Assembly (NCBI RefSeq): GCF_020172685.1
Contig: NZ_CP083986.1
Span: 4,752,259 to 4,778,072 of the forward strand
Reading direction: 5' to 3'
Source: [Mycobacterium] nativiensis
GTDB lineage: Bacteria; Actinomycetota; Actinomycetes; Mycobacteriales; Mycobacteriaceae
DNA: 25,814 nt
In this document: one piece after another, positions 1-8,118 of the stretch
Layout of the letters: each line of letters starts with the position of its first letter
How positions within the stretch are numbered: position 1 is the stretch's first letter
The notes under the pieces: generated by a model
What the model was told of the DNA's origin: nothing
Database searches by the model: none
What the model saw: the letters and a program-made list of their open reading frames with translations, nothing else
Position numbers and translations under genes: made by a program

Positions 1-127
1 CGGGATGGCAGCCGCGCAATCCCTAGGCGGGCACACCGTGCGATTCAATCGTTCCCGATTAGGCTGATCGGCACGGGACGCACCTAATCGGTAACAGTCA
101 TACACACATGCTCGCGACACCAGATAA
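1..127. mobile_element. Probable end of an insertion element abutting tadA
   Basis: Read on the minus strand, tadA matches its family up to the residues LAAAV (codon at 130-128) and then continues with unrelated residues to a stop at 98-100. The expected TadA C-terminus and the TadB gene that normally follows do not appear in any frame of 1-97. The non-tad DNA begins with 5'-TG (minus strand, from 129), contains two related direct motifs (TGTTATCTGGTG and TGTTACCGATTAGGTG) and an inverted repeat at 51-95, features typical of IS termini. No transposase is visible, so the family cannot be assigned. A deletion or rearrangement joint is an alternative. Confidence 0.35.
51..95. repeat. 13-bp imperfect inverted repeat, 19-nt spacer
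   Basis: GTTCCCGATTAGG at 51-63 is the reverse complement of CCTAATCGGTAAC at 83-95, with one mismatch in 13. The inner nine bases match perfectly. It lies inside the non-tad DNA at the left window edge and could be a transposase or recombinase binding structure or a folded end of a mobile element. Function is unknown. Confidence 0.7.
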
Positions 128-1132
128 CACGGCCGCCGCCAGCTGGCTGTGCAGACCGGCGCGGTCCAGCCCGCCCAGGGCGGCCAGCGCCTCCAGACGG
201 GCCGGCACCTCGGCCGGACTGTTGGCGTGTACGGTCCCGGCGCCCCCGTCGTGCCCGGTGTTCAGGGCCGCCAGCAGATCGACCACTTCCGCGCCCCGGA
301 CCTCGCCGACCACCAGCCGGTCCGGCCGCATCCGCAGCGCCTGCCGGACGAGCTCACGCAGCCCCACCTCACCTGCGCCTTCGACATTGGCCGCGCGGGC
401 CACCAGCCGGACCAGATGCGGGTGGCGGGGTTGCAGTTCGGGGGCGTCCTCGACGCAGACCAGGCGCTCCTGGGCTCGCACCGCACCCAGCATGGCCGCC
501 AGCAGCGTGGTCTTCCCGGCGCCGGTTCCACCGGAGACCAGGAACGCCAGCCGGGCGGCGATGATGTCGGACAGCAGTGCCGCCGCCACCGGTGCGATGG
601 CGCCTGCCGCGGTCAGCGCGGCGATGTCCTGGGTGGCCGGCCGCAACACCCGCAGCGACAGACACGTCCCATCGGCCGCCACCGGCGGCAGTATCGCGTG
701 CAGCCGCACACTGAACTCGCCGGTGCCGATACCACCGAGCCGTCCATCGACCCAGGGTTGCGCGTCATCGAGCCGGCGTCCCGCGGCCACCGCCAGCCGT
801 TGGGCCAGCCGGCGCACCGCCGCCTCGTCGGCGAATCGAATGTCGGTGCGCCGCAGGCCGGCTCCGTCGTCAACCCACACCGCATCGGGTGCGGTGACCA
901 GGACGTCGGTGGTGCCGGACGCACACAGCAGCGGTTCGAGCACCCCGGCACCAGTCAGCTCGGTCTGCAGCACCCGCAGGCTGGACAGCATCTCGGTGTC
1001 GCCCAGCACGCCGCCGGATTCGGCCCGGATCGCGGCGGCCACCGCCTCCGGCCGTAACTCCGAGCTCCCCCGGGCCTCCCAAGACTGCGCGGCCAGCCGT
1101 TCGCGGACCCGCTCGATCAACGAATCCCTCAT
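98..1132 (-). CDS. TadA/CpaF-type secretion ATPase, C-terminus replaced
   Basis: Hexameric traffic ATPase of the type II/IV secretion superfamily, expected to power assembly of a Tad/Flp-like pilus at the cytoplasmic membrane (orthologue of M. tuberculosis Rv3659c). Visible motifs: Walker A GGTGAGKTT (residues 201-209), Asp box VCVEDAPEL (about 225-233), Walker B with RLVVGEVRGAE (about 272-282) and His box GHDGGAGTVHA (about 293-303), so the catalytic core is intact. The ATG overlaps the stop of ssd (ATGA, 1129-1132), which implies translational coupling. The family normally runs some 20-25 residues beyond LAAAV, with a beta-strand ending; here those residues are replaced by LSGVASMCV and a stop. 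The ATPase core may still fold, but the locus is interrupted after this gene, so pilus function is doubtful. Confidence 0.9.
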   Translation of the reverse strand: MRDSLIERVRERLAAQSWEARGSSELRPEAVAAAIRAESGGVLGDTEMLSSLRVLQTELTGAGVLEPLLCASGTTDVLVTAPDAVWVDDGAGLRRTDIRFADEAAVRRLAQRLAVAAGRRLDDAQPWVDGRLGGIGTGEFSVRLHAILPPVAADGTCLSLRVLRPATQDIAALTAAGAIAPVAAALLSDIIAARLAFLVSGGTGAGKTTLLAAMLGAVRAQERLVCVEDAPELQPRHPHLVRLVARAANVEGAGEVGLRELVRQALRMRPDRLVVGEVRGAEVVDLLAALNTGHDGGAGTVHANSPAEVPARLEALAALGGLDRAGLHSQLAAAVLSGVASMCV

Positions 1133-2199
1133 GCCGGCGGCGCCTTTCGGCCGGGCAGGACGTGCAGGACCCGGGCGGCCGCACCGGCCAGCGCGGAGCG
1201 CCGGGGCAGCCGCAGGCCGGCGTGTTCAAGCCGCCCGACCAGCTGGGGTTCCGCGCGCAGCGACGCCAGCAACGGCAGCCCGATGATCTCGGCCACCTCG
1301 GCGGCGCGCAGCCCGCCGGGCGCCGGCCCGCGCACCACCAGACCGATGTTCGGGTTGGCCGAGCGCAGCCGCGGAGCGATCGCAGCACCGGCCGAGCACG
1401 CCCGGACGTCGCAGGGACTGACCACCACCAACAGGTCGGCGGCGCTCAGCGCGGTCTCGACCGGGTCGGTCATCCCCCGGGGCAGGTCGCAGATCACGGT
1501 GATCCCGCCACGGCGGCCCGCGTCCACGACTGCGTCGACCGTGCCGGCCTCGAGCTCGTGGGCCCGCTCACCGTTCCGGGCACCGGACAGCACACTGACC
1601 CCACGGTGTCGGGGCAACGCAGCTCGCAGGGCCGACCAGGTCAACCGCCCGCTCTGCCGGGTCAGATCGCCCCAGCGCAGGCCGGCGACGTTCTCGGTTC
1701 CGGCCAGCAGGTCTATGCCCCCGCCCCAGACGTCCAGGTCGACCAGCAGTGCATCCCCGGCGTTTTGGGCCAGCGCCGTCGCCAGCAGCGATGCGCCGGC
1801 TCCGCCGCGTGCGCCGATCACCGCGACGGCCTCGCCGCGGCGGGCCCCGTCACGTACCGTCTCGGCCGCTTCAGCCAGCTCGGCCACCAGCTCGTTGCCG
1901 TCGGCGGGCAGGGTCAGGACTCGCTGCGCCCCGACCGCGACGGCGGCCTGCCAGCCCGCCGGGGTGGGCTGGGCGTCGGTGAGCACGATGACATGCGCGC
2001 GGCGCGGTAGCCGGGCCGGGGAACAACGAGCGGCTGCGGCCTCGTCGAGCACCACCGCCGCGGCCGCGGCCCACGCCTTGCGACTGGGCACGGTGATACC
2101 GAGATGGATCACCCGCACCCCCGCGGCCGCGCCCACCCGGTCCAGCTCATCGCGCAGTGCGGGCTGGGTCACAAGTGCCAACAGGCCGGCGGTGCTCAC
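1129..2199 (-). CDS. Ssd / TadZ-CpaE-like ParA-family protein
   Basis: Orthologue of Rv3660c, called septum site determining protein (Ssd) in M. tuberculosis. The protein has an N-terminal receiver-like region (about residues 1-115) and a ParA/MinD fold with an atypical Walker A, GARGGAGAS (about 129-137), in which the usual lysines are replaced by Arg and Ala. It continues with LLVDLDVWGGGIDLL and SPCDVRAC in the positions of the ParA switch motifs. Atypical Walker A plus position directly upstream of tadA fits TadZ/CpaE, the polar localisation factor of Tad pili. Start chosen at GTG 2199, where similarity to relatives begins (LLALVTQPALRDELDRV). A longer reading to 2307 adds residues unlike the family. 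No TANNNT box sits just upstream, so an ordinary leader is likely. Predicted 356 aa. Confidence 0.82.
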   Translation of the reverse strand: MSTAGLLALVTQPALRDELDRVGAAAGVRVIHLGITVPSRKAWAAAAAVVLDEAAAARCSPARLPRRAHVIVLTDAQPTPAGWQAAVAVGAQRVLTLPADGNELVAELAEAAETVRDGARRGEAVAVIGARGGAGASLLATALAQNAGDALLVDLDVWGGGIDLLAGTENVAGLRWGDLTRQSGRLTWSALRAALPRHRGVSVLSGARNGERAHELEAGTVDAVVDAGRRGGITVICDLPRGMTDPVETALSAADLLVVVSPCDVRACSAGAAIAPRLRSANPNIGLVVRGPAPGGLRAAEVAEIIGLPLLASLRAEPQLVGRLEHAGLRLPRRSALAGAAARVLHVLPGRKAPPA

Positions 2200-2333
2200 C
2201 CCCTCACGGTGGCGGGACGCAGGCGCTCGAACCAGCCGAATTCGGCCGATTGTGGATGAAACACCCAACTGATGACAAACCAGCGGTATGTGCGAAGAAT
2301 AAAACAATCCAAATCGGATGATTTAGTCGTAAT

Positions 2334-2347
2334 TGGAACACGTTCCA
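2334..2347. promoter_or_regulatory. Perfect palindrome resembling a KstR operator
   Basis: TGGAACACGTTCCA has 6-bp perfect arms around a 2-bp centre. It matches the published pattern of the TetR-type sterol regulator KstR, TNNAACNNGTTNNA, at every fixed position. It lies 135 bp upstream of the ssd start and 38 bp downstream of the 6C RNA end, in an AT-rich stretch that probably carries the ssd-tadA promoter. About 0.4 such matches are expected by chance in a window of this size, so this is only suggestive. Confidence 0.35.
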
Positions 2348-2384
2348 TTCGGAAAAATGGAGTCCCAGCGAAGAAAATGCCCCG

Positions 2385-2430
2385 TAAAAAAGGACGACCC
2401 CCGCCAGGGGGGGAGGAGGCGGAGGTCGTC
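2385..2430 (-). terminator. Intrinsic terminator of the 6C RNA
   Basis: A GC-rich 13-bp stem with one mismatch (2393-2405 with 2418-2430) is followed on the minus strand by CC and six T. This hairpin is also the second C-loop of the RNA, so it has both structural and termination roles. Confidence 0.8.
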
Positions 2431-2481
2431 GTGTATCAACCCCGGGGGGTCGGGCCGATACACCCTCAGCATAAGCCGAGT
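2385..2481 (-). ncRNA. 6C small RNA (B11 / ncRv13660c-like)
   Basis: On the minus strand the predicted RNA folds as three hairpins: CTCGGC-TTAT-GCTGAG (2480-2465), a GTGTATC/GATACAC stem (2463-2431) whose loop has six consecutive C, and a 13-bp stem GACGACC...GGTCGTC (2430-2393, one mismatch) whose loop has seven consecutive C. It ends in TTTTTT (2391-2386). Two C-rich loops and a terminal U-tract define the actinobacterial 6C RNA family. In M. tuberculosis the 6C RNA B11 occupies the same gap between Rv3660c and Rv3661. The predicted length of 97 nt is close to the 93 nt I recall for B11. 6C RNAs base-pair through the C loops with G-rich mRNA leaders and affect growth and cell division genes. 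Exact ends are inferred from promoter and terminator. Confidence 0.85.
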
Positions 2482-2487
2482 GATGCC

Positions 2488-2493
2488 ACTATA
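2488..2493 (-). promoter_or_regulatory. -10 box of the 6C RNA promoter (TATAGT)
   Basis: TATAGT on the minus strand is a near-consensus mycobacterial -10 box, placing transcription start near 2481. A weak -35 candidate, TTGCGC, lies 19 bp upstream. Confidence 0.6.
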
Positions 2494-2604
2494 CACACGA
2501 CAGGGCGGTCTGGCGCAAGTGTCGCGGCCAAATGCCCCACTTCGTCCCTATGGCCCTGAAGTGCTCTTTCCGGCATAGTGCCGGGGCGGACCACGCTCCG
2601 GACC

Positions 2605-2610
2605 TATGCT
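2605..2610 (+). promoter_or_regulatory. -10 box TATGCT, leaderless promoter of the HAD gene
   Basis: TATGCT ends six bases before the GTG at 2617, which puts transcription start at or next to the start codon. This spacing recurs before several genes of the window and supports the GTG start over the upstream ATG at 2578. Confidence 0.6.
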
Positions 2611-2616
2611 GTACCG

Positions 2617-3483
2617 GTGACGGCTTCCGACCCGGGCACCCCGCAGCCGCAGTCCCTGCGACCACCGACGACCACGGCGCCACTGGACTCCCGGACCCGC
2701 ACCGCAGCCTTCCTGGACCTCGATCACACCGTGATCGCCAAGTCCAGCGCGCTGGCCTTCAGCAAACCTTTTATGGATCAGGGACTGATCAATCGTCGCA
2801 CCGTTCTCAAGTCGAGTTACGCCCAATTCCTCATGCTGCTGTCCGGCGCCGACCACGACCAGATGGAGCGGATGCGCACCCATCTGACCAACATGTGCAC
2901 CGGCTGGAACGTGGAACAGGTAAAGGCGATCGTCAACGAGACGATGCACGACATCGTCACTCCCCTGGTGTTCGCCGAGGCGGCGCAGCTGATCGCCGAC
3001 CACAAGCTCTGCGGACGTGACGTGGTGGTGGTCTCGGCCTCCGGGGAGGAGATCGTGGCGCCCATCGCCCGGGCGCTGGGCGCCACGCACGCCATGGCCA
3101 CCCGCATGGTCGTCGCCGACGGCAAGTACACCGGCGAGATCGCGTTCTACTGCTACGGCGAAGGCAAAGTGCAGGCCATCCGCGAGCTGGCCGCGCGCGA
3201 GGGCTACCCCCTGGAGCACTGCTACGCCTACTCCGACTCGATCACCGACCTGCCGATGCTGCAGTCGGTGGGCCACCCCTCGGCAGTGAATCCCGACCGC
3301 GGGCTGCGCAAGGAGGCGATCGCCAACGGGTGGCCGGTACTCACCTTCTCCCGGCCGGTGTCGCTGCGAGACCGCATCCCCGCGCCGTCCGGCGCCGCGG
3401 TGGCCACCAGTGCGGCCGTCGGGATCAGCGCGATCGCGGCCGGGGCACTGACCTACTCGCTGCTGCGCCGGCTGGTTCCCTGA
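2617..3483 (+). CDS. HAD-IB family phosphatase (SerB-like)
   Basis: Orthologue of Rv3661. HAD motif I is FLDLDHT with nucleophile D34 and acid/base D36, motif II is S140 in VVVSASGE, and motif IV is DSITD (D207, D211), so an Mg-dependent phosphohydrolase is expected. Residues between motifs I and II form a cap of the SerB/HAD-IB type. The last 30 residues (about 258-282) are hydrophobic and could anchor the protein in the membrane, as in HAD-IB proteins of high-GC Gram-positives. The substrate is not known; a phosphoserine phosphatase role is a weak guess. Start GTG 2617 gives 288 aa, about the length I recall for the M. tuberculosis protein. The gene sits between two sRNA genes, 6C and Ms1, an arrangement shared with M. 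tuberculosis. Confidence 0.88.
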   Translation: MTASDPGTPQPQSLRPPTTTAPLDSRTRTAAFLDLDHTVIAKSSALAFSKPFMDQGLINRRTVLKSSYAQFLMLLSGADHDQMERMRTHLTNMCTGWNVEQVKAIVNETMHDIVTPLVFAEAAQLIADHKLCGRDVVVVSASGEEIVAPIARALGATHAMATRMVVADGKYTGEIAFYCYGEGKVQAIRELAAREGYPLEHCYAYSDSITDLPMLQSVGHPSAVNPDRGLRKEAIANGWPVLTFSRPVSLRDRIPAPSGAAVATSAAVGISAIAAGALTYSLLRRLVP

Positions 3484-3547
3484 CCCTTCCAGCAAACACT
3501 GGCGGTCACAATCCGATGACGTCGAACACGCCGATCGCGATTGGGCC

Positions 3548-3576
3548 TTGCTGTGGCGTGCGTCACGAGGTACAAA
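3548..3576 (+). promoter_or_regulatory. Putative promoter of the Ms1-like RNA
   Basis: TTGCTG (3548-3553) and TACAAA (3571-3576) are separated by 17 bp. Start would be near 3583. The -10 lacks the usual final T, so the assignment rests partly on the expected RNA length. Confidence 0.5.
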
Positions 3577-3582
3577 GGAAGC

Positions 3583-3885
3583 ACGGAAGCCCGGCAAGGC
3601 CAGGGTCGACCCGGAAGAGAAGGATCGACTTCCCGAGCCGCACTTCCCAGTACGGATAGCGGTACCCACGCGGAGCCACAGCCGCGAAGATGGCAGAAGT
3701 GTTGCGGGCCTGCGTAATTGCGATACGTGTTCGGATTTGTCAGCCCTTTGGGTGGGGTTGCAGCCGGATAACACCGCAGGAGCGCCGAGGTCACCCACGC
3801 AGCCCACGTTGGACGCTTGGTAACCGTGAACCGTACTAGCGGGCGGCGGGCCGATTTCATCGGAACGCCGCCCGCTTCACTATTT
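3583..3885 (+). ncRNA. Ms1 / MTS2823-like RNA (RNA polymerase-binding sRNA)
   Basis: A gap of about 420 bp between the Rv3661 and Rv3662c orthologues holds no credible gene but has a promoter candidate and a strong 3' hairpin about 300 nt apart. In M. tuberculosis the same gap encodes MTS2823 (ncRv13661), the counterpart of M. smegmatis Ms1, about 300 nt. Ms1 binds core RNA polymerase, not holoenzyme, and accumulates in stationary phase, acting as a store of core enzyme. The identification rests on synteny, length, strand and terminator; I did not verify the primary sequence against a reference. Open reading frames in the gap on both strands have no start signal or family resemblance and are ignored. 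Confidence 0.82.
3839..3885 (+). terminator. Terminator hairpin of the Ms1-like RNA
   Basis: GCGGGCGGCG (3839-3848) pairs perfectly with CGCCGCCCGC (3866-3875), and an inner stem CCGAT/ATCGG (3851-3855 with 3859-3863) caps it. The tail TTCACTATTT is only moderately T-rich, as is common in mycobacteria. It also separates the RNA gene from the converging minus-strand gene ending at 3902. Confidence 0.8.
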
Positions 3886-3901
3886 CCGTGCGGCCGTCGG
3901 A

Positions 3902-4666
3902 TCAGCGCCGCGCGCCCGCCTCAGCAATCCCCAGGGCATCCAGCGCGCCGGCGTGCATCGCCCCGCAGCACAGCAGCAGCCACTTGGTGACGCCCTCGCC
4001 CGACCCGGCGGCGAAATCGCGTGCCGCCTGGCGGTACTCGCCGGACTTGCGCATCCAGGTCACCTCCGGCACACCCAGCCCGCGCCGGTCCAACCCGCTG
4101 GCGATGGTCACCAGCCGGGCCGCGCCCCGGGCAACCACGCCGTCGGCACTGCCGAACGGCGCAAGCGTCAGCAGTTCGCCGTGCACCACCGAAGCGAACA
4201 CAGGCGCGGCCACCTCGGTGCCGCCGGTGGCCAGGTCGGCGAGCATCTCCAGCCTGCGGCCGACAGCCTCGCCCCCCTCCGGCCGGCCGAGGCGGTCCTC
4301 CTCGACCAGATCGGCGGCGGCCAGCACATGCAGCCGAGCCAGCGCCTGCAGCGGGGCCCGCCGCCACACCTCGACCAGGGAGCCCTCGCCGCCCTCCAGG
4401 GCCTGGGCCACCCGCAGGGCACCGGCGAACACGGGGTTCGCGGCAGCGGAGGCGTCCACACTGGTTGGGCCCCCATCGAGCACCGACGATGCCCGGGCCG
4501 CCCGCAGCGATGCCTCCGCGGCGCTGACCGGCCAACCACGCACATTGGTCTTGTGGCGCAGCGCGCGGGCCAGCTCGTCGCGGACCTTCTCACTGGCCTC
4601 GGCGACACCGGGCAACTCAAGCAGCGGGGCCAATGGGTCGTCGGCGGTGATCACGGGCTGTGACAC
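3902..4666 (-). CDS. Conserved mycobacterial protein, degenerate Fic-like fold
   Basis: Orthologue of Rv3662c, annotated as a conserved protein of unknown function. About 254 aa from GTG 4666; upstream in-frame residues do not look conserved. The sequence is helical and Ala/Leu-rich. Residues 169-180, following VVHGELLTL, read APFGSADGVVAR and align with the Fic motif HPFxDGNGRxxR, keeping P, F, G and the last R but losing the catalytic His, the GNGR core and its Arg. The N-terminal EASLRAARASSVLDG recalls the helix that precedes the Fic core. I infer an inactive Fic-like scaffold; AMPylation activity is unlikely. It is divergent from acs with 37 bp between start codons, so the two may share control. 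Confidence 0.7.
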   Translation of the reverse strand: MSQPVITADDPLAPLLELPGVAEASEKVRDELARALRHKTNVRGWPVSAAEASLRAARASSVLDGGPTSVDASAAANPVFAGALRVAQALEGGEGSLVEVWRRAPLQALARLHVLAAADLVEEDRLGRPEGGEAVGRRLEMLADLATGGTEVAAPVFASVVHGELLTLAPFGSADGVVARGAARLVTIASGLDRRGLGVPEVTWMRKSGEYRQAARDFAAGSGEGVTKWLLLCCGAMHAGALDALGIAEAGARR

Positions 4667-4690
4667 TACCGTCGGGTTGATCGGGATGAT

Positions 4691-4696
4691 TAGGCT
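4691..4696 (+). promoter_or_regulatory. -10 box TAGGCT, leaderless promoter of acs
   Basis: TAGGCT ends seven bases before the GTG at 4704, placing transcription start at the start codon. It lies inside the 37-bp space shared with the divergent gene. Confidence 0.55.
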
Positions 4697-4703
4697 CCAT
4701 ACC

Positions 4704-6677
<1,974 letters not shown>

Positions 6678-6685
6678 CTGACCGG

Positions 6686-7402
6686 CTAGCCGATCGGGAC
6701 GAATCCGGCGCCCGGCCGGTCCTTTTCGGCCAGGTCGCCCAACACGGCGTTGATCGACACCACCACCGCCGGCGTGTGCAGCGGGATGTACTTGACCACG
6801 CAGGTCGGCAGCGCCTCGCTGAATGCCCCGTGGATCATGCCGACCAGCATGTTGTTCACCACCACGGGCCCGCCGGAATCGCCCGGGCGCCCGCACACCT
6901 GCATCACGATGGTTCCGGGGTCCTGTCCCGGTCCCCAGGTGACCCCGCAGGAGTTGCCGGTGGTCCGGCCCTGCTTGCAGGCGATCTGGCCGAAGCTCGG
7001 GTCCGGGCCGATCCCGCCGATGACGAAGCCGCCGAAGTTGGGCACCGGCGTCACCTTGGCGGGATCGAACTCGATCACCGCGTAGTCCAGGGCGTCGTTA
7101 CCGGCCACCATCTGGCCGACGATGCCGTTGCCCTCCGCGCCCTCCGCTGCGACCTCGGCACCCGGGCCGCCGCAGTGCGCGGAGGTGAATCCGATCAGGG
7201 CGCCGGCCTTGTCGTGGCCGATAGAGGTCAGCGTGCACAGCGTGTCGCCGTCCACGACGATGCCGGCGCCGCCGCCCAGCACCACCTTGTCGTCGGCGGC
7301 GACCCGACCCGCGGGCGCGGCCAGCACGGTCAGGGTGGCGCAGATCGCCCACGTCAGCAGCGCCGTCACGGCACGCGGCAACCAGCGGTGCGCGGTCTGC
7401 AC
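6686..7402 (-). CDS. Secreted chymotrypsin-like serine protease
   Basis: Orthologue of Rv3668c, 238 aa. The first 36 residues form a Sec signal peptide: twin basic positions, hydrophobic core ALLTWAICATLTVLAAP, cleavage likely after VAA. Catalytic triad of the S1 family: H76 in TSAHC, D107 in DALDYAVIEF and S176 in GRPGDSGGP. Cys pairs 56/77 and 152/170 fit the conserved disulfides. The mature enzyme should act in the periplasm, at the cell wall or outside the cell; the natural substrate is unknown. The GTG start at 7402 has a good ribosome binding site, AGGAGAG, six bases upstream. It converges with acs (8-bp gap) and is divergent from the holin-like gene (158 bp). Confidence 0.9.
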   Translation of the reverse strand: MQTAHRWLPRAVTALLTWAICATLTVLAAPAGRVAADDKVVLGGGAGIVVDGDTLCTLTSIGHDKAGALIGFTSAHCGGPGAEVAAEGAEGNGIVGQMVAGNDALDYAVIEFDPAKVTPVPNFGGFVIGGIGPDPSFGQIACKQGRTTGNSCGVTWGPGQDPGTIVMQVCGRPGDSGGPVVVNNMLVGMIHGAFSEALPTCVVKYIPLHTPAVVVSINAVLGDLAEKDRPGAGFVPIG

Positions 7403-7560
7403 AGCAGCTCTCCTGTCGATCAGCTCCAGCCCCAGTCTGTGAAAAGACAGCTTATCGTGGGGCCGGCCCGCCAGGCCCGTAGCTTTACCGGGGTCACGTG
7501 TCGGGGGTGTTGCCGCATGGCAACATTAGGCCGCGACGACAGCGAACGGGAGGACAGCCA

Positions 7561-8118
7561 GTGAGCAAGGCCGATCGCAGGAACGCACGGCGCGCCACGG
7601 GGAAGGCGGACCGCAACGGGGTACCCAACACCCTGGCGACCATCCCCCTGGCCGATCCGCACGCGCTGCCCGCCGACCCGTCCCTGGGTGAGCTGGTCAA
7701 GGACGCCACCGCCCAGCTGTCGACGCTGGTACGCGCCGAGGTCGAACTGGCCCGCGCCGAGATCACCCGCGACGTCAAGAAGGGCCTGACCGGCAGCGTC
7801 TTCTTCATCGCGGCCCTGGTCGTGCTGTTCTACTCCACCTTCTTTTTCTTCTTCTTCGTCGCCGAACTGCTCGACACCTGGCTGCAGACCTGGGCCGCCT
7901 ACCTGATCGTGTTCGGCGTCATGCTGGCGGTGACGCTGGCACTGGCCCTGCTGGGATTCCTGCGGGTCCGACGTATCCGGGGACCACGCCAGACGATCGA
8001 GTCGGTGCGTGAGACGCGCGATGCGCTGCGCCCCGATCCGGAGCGCCTGCATTCGTCGGGTCCGCACGCACTGGGTAGCCACGACGGCAGGCCGACGACC
8101 GATCCCTCGGGCTGGTAG
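7561..8118 (+). CDS. Phage-holin superfamily (holin 3_6 type) membrane protein
   Basis: Orthologue of Rv3669, 185 aa. Residues about 60-90 (LVKDATAQLSTLVRAEVELA) form an amphipathic helix followed by two transmembrane helices, FIAALVVLFYSTFFFFFFVAE and YLIVFGVMLAVTLALALLGF, and a polar tail. This is the layout of chromosomal actinobacterial proteins named holin family III/DUF1469; they are not linked to phages and their role is unknown. The first helix contains six consecutive Phe, encoded by a pyrimidine-rich tract near 7838-7858. Start GTG 7561 is chosen because GGGAGGA lies seven bases upstream. Its stop TAG overlaps by one base the GTG of the next gene, so the two form an operon. Confidence 0.85.
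   Translation: MSKADRRNARRATGKADRNGVPNTLATIPLADPHALPADPSLGELVKDATAQLSTLVRAEVELARAEITRDVKKGLTGSVFFIAALVVLFYSTFFFFFFVAELLDTWLQTWAAYLIVFGVMLAVTLALALLGFLRVRRIRGPRQTIESVRETRDALRPDPERLHSSGPHALGSHDGRPTTDPSGW

Noticed and set aside
108..1286. 392-aa plus-strand frame over tadA
   Set aside because: High-GC shadow of tadA/ssd with Arg/Ser/Pro-rich composition and no motif.
2272..2559. 95-aa frame in the ssd/HAD gap
   Set aside because: It runs through the 6C RNA hairpins on the opposite strand and its promoter; no ribosome binding site and no recognisable domain.
3888..4703. Long N-terminal extension of acs by 272 codons
   Set aside because: It is antisense to the conserved Fic-like gene, composed of Ser/Ala/Arg-rich shadow sequence, and acetyl-CoA synthetases begin near 4704.
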